Position numbers and translations under genes: made by a program. From contig NZ_BBJU01000007.1 in the NCBI RefSeq assembly GCF_000739935.1, positions 248,001-312,000 of the forward strand: a stretch of 64,000 nucleotides of DNA. The letters run 5' to 3'. Below the pieces are notes generated by a model. That model was not told the DNA's origin. It saw nothing but the letters and a program-made list of their open reading frames with translations, and did not search any database. This document shows, in pieces, positions 29,478 through 35,613 of this stretch. This DNA comes from Agrobacterium rubi TR3 = NBRC 13261. GTDB lineage: Bacteria; Pseudomonadota; Alphaproteobacteria; Rhizobiales; Rhizobiaceae. Every line of letters begins with the position of its first letter. Position 1 is the stretch's first letter.

Positions 29478-30201
29478 GCTCGATCCTTGCAAGGGACAGA
29501 ATGTCGTTGGCGTCTATGGCATTCAGCGCATCCAGGAAGGCCGCCTCGAACGTGCCGGGGCCACGCGCATGTTTTGCTGCAATTTCTGCCGAAACACCTG
29601 TCACTGTCAGCGCGGCGGTTGCGGCCAGCAACTGGTCCGGCTCCACCGCCATGAATGCGGCGATCACCCCGCCGGAAAGGCAGCCGGTGCCCGTGACCTT
29701 CGCCATCCACGCGTGGCCGTTCAGAACTTTTGCTTTTCTGGCTCCATCACTGAACAGGTCCTGCGGCCCAGTCTGGATGCGCAGCGCTCTGCCGACATCG
29801 CCGATCACAGCCATTTCAGCGGCATTGCCGCGCACGATGGTGGGGTGGAGGGTCACGAGTTCACGAGCGAACTCCAGCCGTGAGGGCGAATAGTCGCAAT
29901 GTACGGGGTCAACGATCCAGGGTTTTCCTTCAGCGTTTGCCACCTCCACCGCCATGCGAATGACCTTGCGGCGCGCGGCGTCCAGCGTGCCCAAGTTGAT
30001 CGTGAGAGCATCGACCTTTGAAACAAAGCTTTCGATTTCCTCCTCTGAGGATGTCATGGAGGGAATGCCGCCGACCGCCGTTATGCCATCAGCGGTGAAC
30101 TTCTGGACGACGGTGTTCATTAGGCAATGCACCCGCGGTCGTCGTTGTCGCACCCGCGCCAGAAGCTCCGCCGCTGTGTTTGCTGTTGGAAAACTGGCCA
30201 T
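29464..30201 (-). CDS. thiM: Hydroxyethylthiazole kinase ThiM
   Basis: 245-residue salvage kinase phosphorylating 4-methyl-5-hydroxyethylthiazole. Visible motifs: VHCLMNTVVQKFTADGITAV, GIPSMTSSEEEIESF, ALTINLGTL, WIVDPVHCDYSPSR, and the catalytic VTGTGCLSGGVIAAF. First gene of thiMED, behind a TPP riboswitch. The family usually starts close to this ATG; 30231 is an alternative and neither has a strong ribosome site, which fits riboswitch control of initiation. No thiC or thiG is present nearby, so this operon serves salvage. Confidence 0.93.
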   Translation of the reverse strand: MASFPTANTAAELLARVRQRRPRVHCLMNTVVQKFTADGITAVGGIPSMTSSEEEIESFVSKVDALTINLGTLDAARRKVIRMAVEVANAEGKPWIVDPVHCDYSPSRLEFARELVTLHPTIVRGNAAEMAVIGDVGRALRIQTGPQDLFSDGARKAKVLNGHAWMAKVTGTGCLSGGVIAAFMAVEPDQLLAATAALTVTGVSAEIAAKHARGPGTFEAAFLDALNAIDANDILSLARIEHDED

Positions 30202-30285
30202 TGGTCTCTTGCACTCCAGATGTATCATCAAGGAGATCAGGGTCGCGCGCAGAAGAGAAAAGCTTGGCCAATGGCGGACTGTTCC

Positions 30286-30365
30286 GTTCCTACGCCGGCA
30301 TGACCCGGATCAGGTTCAAGGGTCCGGCTCAGCGCCATCTCAGCATCGTTCGATGCTCCCCTCGG
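30286..30365 (-). ncRNA. TPP (THI-box) riboswitch of thiMED
   Basis: Read on the minus strand it has the conserved THI-box blocks: GGGGAGC near the 5' end, CTGAGATGGC, then ACCCTTGAACCTGATCCGG and the closing GCCGGCGTAGGAA. A small extra hairpin (GCATCGAACGATGC) sits at P3a. The thiM ATG is about 85 bases downstream. No Rho-independent terminator follows, so control of translation initiation is more likely than attenuation. Confidence 0.95.
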
Positions 30366-30374
30366 AATGTCTGG

Positions 30375-30403
30375 AAGTTGTCGTCTTTTGTGCTTGCTGT
30401 CAA
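30375..30403 (-). promoter_or_regulatory. Probable sigma-70 promoter of thiMED
   Basis: On the minus strand a perfect -35 TTGACA (30403-30398) and, 17 bases on, CAACTT as a weak -10 (30380-30375). The predicted start near 30368 coincides with the 5' end of the riboswitch. Confidence 0.5.
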
Positions 30404-30411
30404 TGGCAGGC

Positions 30412-30441
30412 AAAGGCGGAGCTGAATGGCCCCGCCTTTTG
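30412..30441 (-). terminator. Stem-loop terminator after iolG
   Basis: AAAGGCGG/CCGCCTTT inverted repeat 11 bases beyond the iolG stop, with only a short U-run on the minus strand. It separates iolG from the thiMED promoter. Confidence 0.5.
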
Positions 30442-30451
30442 TCACGACGGA

Positions 30452-31444
30452 TCAGGCGATCTGGACCACCGCTTTTTCACGCGCAGACTTCAGTGCCGCG
30501 TCGGCCAGTTTCAGCGCAATCAGGCCGTCTTGCGCGGAAGGCGAGGGCGCGACGTTGGTTTCGATGGAATCGATAAAGGCCGCAATTTCCGCAGCATAGG
30601 CGGCGGTGTAGCGTGTCATGAAGAAATCATGCAGCGGTGGGCGGGTGTAGCCATCTTTGGTGGCGACTTCGATGGACACCGGGCGTTGGTTTTCTGCGGC
30701 AACCGAACCGAGAGAACCATGAACTTCGATGCGCTGGTCGTAGCCATAAGTTGCACGGCGCGAATTGGAGATGATGGCTTGACGCCCGCTTGCTGTCGTC
30801 AGAATGATGCTGGCGCTGTCGTAGTCGCCTAACTCACCGATTTTGGGATCGACCAGAACGGAGCCGGTTGCGAAAACGCTGACGATCTCTTCACCGAGCA
30901 GAAAGCGCGCGATGTCGAAATCGTGGATGGTCATATCGCGGAAAATGCCGCCGGATACTTTGATGTATTCCGGGGGTGGTGCGCCGGGATCGCGGCTGGT
31001 GATGGTCACCATCTCGACCTTGCCGATCTGGCCGTCATCGATCGCCTTGCGCACGGCGCGGAAGTGCGGATCGAAGCGGCGGTTAAAGCCGAGCATGATC
31101 TTTGCGCCGGTTTCCTTGACGACATCGATGCAACTCTGAGCGCGGGCGACATCCAGATCGATCGGCTTTTCGCAGAAGATCGCCTTTCCGGCGCGGGCAA
31201 ACCGTTCGATCAGATCGGCATGTGTATTCGTCGGTGTGCAGATGATGACCGCGTCGATCTCGGGGTTGGCCAAGACGTCGTCGATGGTGCTGATCGCGCA
31301 ACCGGTTTCGTCCGCGATGGCCTGAGCCGCCTCCTGGAAGGCATCGACCACGGCAACCAGTTTTGCGCGCTTGTCGGAAGCAATCGCTTTTGCGTGCACT
31401 TTTCCGATGCGACCCGCACCCAGCAAAGCCAATCTCGTAACCAT
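30452..31444 (-). CDS. iolG: Inositol 2-dehydrogenase
   Basis: 330 residues of the Gfo/Idh/MocA family. N-terminal Rossmann fold LALLGAGRIGKVHAKAI; cofactor and catalytic lysine in CEKPIDLD; GFNRRFDPHFRAVRKAI; and the catalytic GGIFRDMTIHDFDIARFLLG with the D-x-x-x-H pair characteristic of myo-inositol dehydrogenase. It oxidises myo-inositol to scyllo-inosose with NAD+. Rhizobial IdhA is usually about this length. It stands alone with a probable IolR operator upstream; the rest of the iol genes must lie elsewhere. Confidence 0.9.
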   Translation of the reverse strand: MVTRLALLGAGRIGKVHAKAIASDKRAKLVAVVDAFQEAAQAIADETGCAISTIDDVLANPEIDAVIICTPTNTHADLIERFARAGKAIFCEKPIDLDVARAQSCIDVVKETGAKIMLGFNRRFDPHFRAVRKAIDDGQIGKVEMVTITSRDPGAPPPEYIKVSGGIFRDMTIHDFDIARFLLGEEIVSVFATGSVLVDPKIGELGDYDSASIILTTASGRQAIISNSRRATYGYDQRIEVHGSLGSVAAENQRPVSIEVATKDGYTRPPLHDFFMTRYTAAYAAEIAAFIDSIETNVAPSPSAQDGLIALKLADAALKSAREKAVVQIA

Positions 31445-31505
31445 CGTTTCCTCCCGATTAGGTTATTCTTTCAATGGAACGCTAATGCGAACCATGGAGT
31501 ATTTT

Positions 31506-31519
31506 GGAATATATGTTCC
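31506..31519. promoter_or_regulatory. Probable IolR operator upstream of iolG
   Basis: GGAATATATGTTCC fits the GGAA-N6-TTCC motif described for rhizobial IolR, flanked by T and A that extend the dyad. It lies 62 bases upstream of the iolG ATG, where a repressor could block the promoter. The regulator gene is not in the window. Confidence 0.6.
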
Positions 31520-31594
31520 ATCTTGCTAGAGTGGCATTTCACCCGTGTCAAGAAGACAAAACAGAGACGAATTTGTGCGGAGGGGGTGGTGTCG

Positions 31595-32938
31595 TCAGCC
31601 AGCTTTGACAGGCATGCCCGGTATCTGGTTCACACTCACCATCTGCTGGATCGTGCGCTCGGCAACACGCTCGGCGCGAGCCTTTGACACCCCCGCATCC
31701 TCCGGAAATGTGTAGGTCATGTAGGACAGCGACGTTTCTAGGTCGTTGTTGTTATGGCCAAGGATGGCAGCAAAATAGCTGTTTTTAGTGACGCTGGATG
31801 GCGCGAAATTTCGATAGGCGATTTCGGCATAGAGATGTCGCAGGCCATAGGGTTTCGGCGGCTCTTCCTTCGGCCAGATATCTTCGAACTTGCTGATGAC
31901 CGCATCGCGCAGCGGTAGGCGAACCTCCGAGGTGAAATCATCCACGCTCAACCCAAACCACAGCTTGCCATCGCTGCTGTCCCGCAAGCGACGGTAAGCA
32001 TCGAGCACGATCTTCGACTGTTCCAGCACGGGAATTTCGTAGGTGACACCGAACTTTGTGCCTTCGCCCTGCTTGGTTTTCGCCTGCCCATTGAACAGCA
32101 CGCTCCACTTCGAAACGCCCTTGCCATAGGGCGCGGGCGTCAGTTCGGCTTGCGTGAAGATTTCGTACGGGCGGCGGCCAGTGGTGCCCATCAGGCCAAT
32201 GGCGACTGTCATGATGTCGGACGATTGCAGGTAGCGGCGACATCGCTTCATGACCTCCGCGTAGCTCTCGAAGGTGATCAGCGAGCCATGCTTGTTGGCG
32301 ATTTTCGCCATTTTGATCTTGCGTGCTTCGTCGTAAAGCTGCGGTGTTCCGGCTGCAATGCGCAGCATGGGGTGGTCATCGCCAAAGGCTTCGCGCAACG
32401 CGTTGCGGTATTTGGTGATGTAGGAAATGACAGTGGCTTGCGCCTTGTCTCCCATGGACTCCATCTCGGCATCCCACAGCGCCTGCATTTCCGGCTTGGT
32501 CGTGACACCATTCGTTGCCGCGATAAAGTCCGACACTCGCAACAGGAAGCGAGGCTTACGTCCCGCCATGTTATACCCGGCGCGTTCGAGCTTCTCCTCG
32601 ATGGAATTGGCTACGCCTTTCACGGGATAGTCGGCGACTTTGATGTAAGTATCCAGCCGCTCACGGAGCTTTTTCATGTTGCAGATCGCAAGCGGCGTGG
32701 TCTTGGGACCAAAGGCATCCTTGAGTGCATATCTATATTTTACGATGTAGAGTTCGAGCGTCTTTTCCGTTCGGCCATTGTCGAAATGAAAACGCACTTC
32801 CTCGTTCCAGAGTGCGCCGATCTTTTTCGTGTCGAAGGTGCCATCAGCCTTTTTGGTGGCCTTTATTTTCTCGATGAAATCCGTGATCCGCTCGACCAGA
32901 ATGGGTGTTTTTGTTTTTCGTTTTTCGGCCACGGACAT
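31595..32938 (-). CDS. telA: Telomere resolvase (protelomerase) TelA
   Basis: 447 residues. It closely resembles Agrobacterium TelA as I remember it. The N-terminal DNA-binding part has FHFDNGRTEKTLELYIVKYR and an internally related copy near residue 160. The catalytic domain carries the tyrosine-recombinase-like set: GRRPYEIF (R255/R256), GQAKTKQGEGTK (K287/K289), YGLRHLYAE (R367, H368), ILGHNNND (H395) and SLSYMTY (nucleophile probably Y406). The enzyme cuts replicated telomere junctions and reseals each strand as a hairpin, maintaining linear replicons. The ATG at 32938 has GGAG 6 bases upstream; the frame is open to 32953. The gene stands alone with its own promoter. Not an integrase: no phage-integrase layout and no adjacent att site. 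Confidence 0.93.
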   Translation of the reverse strand: MSVAEKRKTKTPILVERITDFIEKIKATKKADGTFDTKKIGALWNEEVRFHFDNGRTEKTLELYIVKYRYALKDAFGPKTTPLAICNMKKLRERLDTYIKVADYPVKGVANSIEEKLERAGYNMAGRKPRFLLRVSDFIAATNGVTTKPEMQALWDAEMESMGDKAQATVISYITKYRNALREAFGDDHPMLRIAAGTPQLYDEARKIKMAKIANKHGSLITFESYAEVMKRCRRYLQSSDIMTVAIGLMGTTGRRPYEIFTQAELTPAPYGKGVSKWSVLFNGQAKTKQGEGTKFGVTYEIPVLEQSKIVLDAYRRLRDSSDGKLWFGLSVDDFTSEVRLPLRDAVISKFEDIWPKEEPPKPYGLRHLYAEIAYRNFAPSSVTKNSYFAAILGHNNNDLETSLSYMTYTFPEDAGVSKARAERVAERTIQQMVSVNQIPGMPVKAG

Positions 32939-32979
32939 CGATAGCTCCAGCAATATGATTCGCGTTTGGAAAAGTATAT

Positions 32980-32999
32980 ATTATACGTCGCGGCGACGT
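32980..32999 (-). promoter_or_regulatory. telA promoter with overlapping palindromic operator
   Basis: Minus-strand TATAAT (32985-32980) sits about 35 bases before the telA ribosome site region. Just upstream is a perfect palindrome with 7-base arms, ACGTCGC-C-GCGACGT (32999-32985), between the -35 and -10 regions. This is a typical place for a repressor; no good -35 hexamer is seen. Confidence 0.55.
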
Positions 33000-33016
33000 C
33001 TAAGTTTGATTGGTTA

Positions 33017-34183
33017 TCAAGCAAATGGTTTGGTTGGCGACATTGCCGGCTGCGTAAACCATTGGGCACCGTCGCTGCCCATATAAATGTGGTCCTCCAG
33101 ACGAATGCCGAACCTGTCGGGATAGACCAGCATCGGTTCGTTGGAAAAGCACATGCCTTGCGCCAGCGGCAATGAATTTCCCCGCACGATGTAAGGTGCT
33201 TCGTGGATTTCCAGTCCGAGACCATGACCGGCACGATGCGGTAGTCCCGGCAATGCGTAATCCGGTCCCAGTCCGTGCCTTAACATCACGCGACGCGCGG
33301 CATCATCCAGATTGCTGCAAGGCGCGCCTAGCTTGGCTGCATCGAAAACGGCCTGTTGCGCCTCGCGCTCGATTGCCCAGGCTTGCGCGAATTCGGGTGC
33401 CGGCTCATCGAGAATATAGGTACGGGTGAGATCGGAATGGTAGCCGTCGATCCGCGTGCCGGTATCGACCAGAATGACATCGCCCTCTTGCAGTGTCTGA
33501 TCACCGTCTGCCCCGTGTGGAAGCGACGTGGCCGTGCCAAAGGACACAATACAGAAAGAGGAGCCTCCTTCGCCACCGAGTTCCAGGTGCTGCTCGTTGA
33601 TGAAGCGAACAACCTCTGATGCACGGATTCCAGGCTTCATTATCGCATGTGCCCGCTTTTGTACTTCGAGCGTCAAGTCCATCGCGTATTGAATGATCGC
33701 GATTTCGGCGGATGATTTGCGAACCCGCAGGCCGCTGATCATGGAGCCACCATCCACCAGACGATCCTGTCCCAATTCTTTTGCGAGACTGTGGTAGATG
33801 AAAAGCGGCAGCGCATCGTCCAGAGCAACGCGTCCAGTGTGCCCAACCAGCGAAGCGACGCATGCCGCAGGGTTCTGCTCTTCCTGCCAGATGTGGATTT
33901 CGCCATCCATGTGGGGCAAGGTGTCGACTCGGCTTTTTTCAAAGCCGGGCACGACGTAGTGCAAGCCAGTCGGCGTAATGACAGCTCCCAGCAGGCGCTC
34001 ACTCTGGTGCCAGACCAAACCGGTGAAGTAACGCAGGCTTTCGGTGGAGCCGAGCAGCAGTGCAGCAATATCCTGCTCTGCCATAAGAGCGCGAATGCGC
34101 TCCAGTCTTTCGAGGCGCTCTGTCGTGCCAATGGGGGCTGGCTTGGTGCCGAGAAACATAACCGGATCTTTCGTTGACGTCAT
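33017..34183 (-). CDS. M24-family metallopeptidase (Xaa-Pro aminopeptidase-like)
   Basis: 388 residues. An N-terminal creatinase-like domain (about 20-155) precedes a pita-bread catalytic domain. The five metal ligands are visible: Asp in ILVDTGTRIDGY, Asp in HSDLTRTY, His in RAGHGLGLEIHE, Glu in CFSNEPMLV and Glu in GIRLEDHIY. Members cleave Xaa-Pro bonds or related amide substrates. It precedes telA on the same strand (78 bases away), but telA has its own promoter. The exact substrate is unknown. Confidence 0.88.
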   Translation of the reverse strand: MTSTKDPVMFLGTKPAPIGTTERLERLERIRALMAEQDIAALLLGSTESLRYFTGLVWHQSERLLGAVITPTGLHYVVPGFEKSRVDTLPHMDGEIHIWQEEQNPAACVASLVGHTGRVALDDALPLFIYHSLAKELGQDRLVDGGSMISGLRVRKSSAEIAIIQYAMDLTLEVQKRAHAIMKPGIRASEVVRFINEQHLELGGEGGSSFCIVSFGTATSLPHGADGDQTLQEGDVILVDTGTRIDGYHSDLTRTYILDEPAPEFAQAWAIEREAQQAVFDAAKLGAPCSNLDDAARRVMLRHGLGPDYALPGLPHRAGHGLGLEIHEAPYIVRGNSLPLAQGMCFSNEPMLVYPDRFGIRLEDHIYMGSDGAQWFTQPAMSPTKPFA

Positions 34184-34245
34184 GCCAACGGGATATCGAA
34201 TCCCTGCTATGTATTCAATATGTCGACAAAGAAATACGGCTTTCG

Positions 34246-35613
34246 CTACTGGCTCAAACGCTTTTTGAGCGACGCGACAATGCGTTTTGTCAGAGCCTCA
34301 TAATCCTCATCGAAATGATGTCCACCATCAATGCCGATAATTTCCGCGCCCTTGTCTTTCAGGGCCGGGCAGGCGGCGTCCTCGTCATCGGTGCCGTAAA
34401 CGCACTGCACGATTTTCGGGTCGATCTTTGCCAAGTCGTTGACCGGGTCTTGCGCACCGGAACCGGAAACGCCAAGCCATCCGCCCACCGATATTTCATA
34501 GGATACCTCGTGGGAGAGCGACAGCAGGCTCATCTGCACGACGCGGCTTTTATCCTTGTCCGGCAACAGGTTGAAGGTCACAGGCAATACGTCGGCCCCG
34601 AATGAATAGCCGATCAGCATGACGTTCTTGACCTTCCACTCCTTGCGATAGGTGTCGATGATGCGCGTAAGGTCTTCAGCGATATCTTGCGGTTTTTTTT
34701 CCGACCAGAAATAGCGCAGGGAATCAATGCCGATGGTGGGAACGCCATCCTGCTGCAGGAAGCCACCAACGTCCTTATCCAGGTCACGCCAGCCACCGTC
34801 GCCGGAATAGATGATCGCCATCGTGTCCATGGTCGGTTTTGCTTCCAGCACCGTGAGCGGCAGACCCAGCGGATTATCGCCGTTTCCGGCTGCGTCGATA
34901 CGGTCTTGAAGTGCCTGGCCAAGTGCCGCCTGCGCATCGTCATCCACATCCTTCACGTCGATGTCGGAATGGGATTTGACAAGGTCTTCGACATGCGCCC
35001 GACCTTTGGCATCTGCCTTGGATGTAAACACCACGCTGACAGGGGCGGGCAGGGGACCGTCTGTAAGACCATAAATCGTGCGACCGTTGTCGGGCTCTTT
35101 CGTCGCAGGCGTACACAAAATCTTCTTGTCCAAGGGCACGCTGGCAACAGGATCGACAGCGACCGCCTCGCCGATCGTCGCGGCCGGGCTTTGTGCAATC
35201 ATGGCAAGGGCAAGCGTTGCCCCATCACCGATACCGGCAACGATGGGCGGACGATAGGCCGAGACATTGGCCTTGCGCTGAATTTCCTGCGCAAGTTCCT
35301 CGATATCGGAAATCATGTAGATGCATTCGTCGTCATCGGCCTTGAGGGCTTCGATGTATTTCGGAAAATCGATGCCAACGACAGCGGCACCTTTTTCAAC
35401 GAGAGCTTGGGCCTGCGTCTGTTCGGTTTCGCCCCAGCCATTTGCGCCCGATATCAGAAAAATATTGGCGGCCACGTCGCCATCCGGCAACATGATGTGA
35501 TCGGGTGGGATCATGCCTGTCTCAAAGCCGTTGGCGTCTTGTGCCGACACATGAACTGGTATGGAGAGTGTCGCTGCTATCAACGCGGCTTTCAGATATG
35601 TCAGGCCTGTCAT
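34246..35613 (-). CDS. acvB: Periplasmic lysyl-phosphatidylglycerol hydrolase AcvB (VirJ family)
   Basis: 455 residues with a signal peptide (LKAALIAATLSIPVHVSAQ). The C-terminal half is the VirJ/alpha-beta hydrolase domain: nucleophile S337 in IGYSFGADVLPV, and GIDGGHHFD near 427-435 with the probable acid/His pair. In A. tumefaciens AcvB is a chromosomal virulence factor that removes lysine from lysyl-PG made by LpiA and keeps its level low. Here it overlaps lpiA by 4 bases (ATGA), so synthase and hydrolase are translationally coupled. The N-terminal domain (about 40-235) looks like a degenerate second hydrolase fold. Confidence 0.93.
   Translation of the reverse strand: MTGLTYLKAALIAATLSIPVHVSAQDANGFETGMIPPDHIMLPDGDVAANIFLISGANGWGETEQTQAQALVEKGAAVVGIDFPKYIEALKADDDECIYMISDIEELAQEIQRKANVSAYRPPIVAGIGDGATLALAMIAQSPAATIGEAVAVDPVASVPLDKKILCTPATKEPDNGRTIYGLTDGPLPAPVSVVFTSKADAKGRAHVEDLVKSHSDIDVKDVDDDAQAALGQALQDRIDAAGNGDNPLGLPLTVLEAKPTMDTMAIIYSGDGGWRDLDKDVGGFLQQDGVPTIGIDSLRYFWSEKKPQDIAEDLTRIIDTYRKEWKVKNVMLIGYSFGADVLPVTFNLLPDKDKSRVVQMSLLSLSHEVSYEISVGGWLGVSGSGAQDPVNDLAKIDPKIVQCVYGTDDEDAACPALKDKGAEIIGIDGGHHFDEDYEALTKRIVASLKKRLSQ

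Noticed and set aside
31505..31520. AT-rich dyad considered as a hairpin-telomere target near telA
   Set aside because: It fits the IolR motif and position upstream of iolG better, and an internal chromosomal telomere site would be cut.
31595..32938. Phage or transposon integrase
   Set aside because: The fold-type residues are shared with tyrosine recombinases, but the whole length follows TelA, there is no att repeat and no mobile genes flank it.
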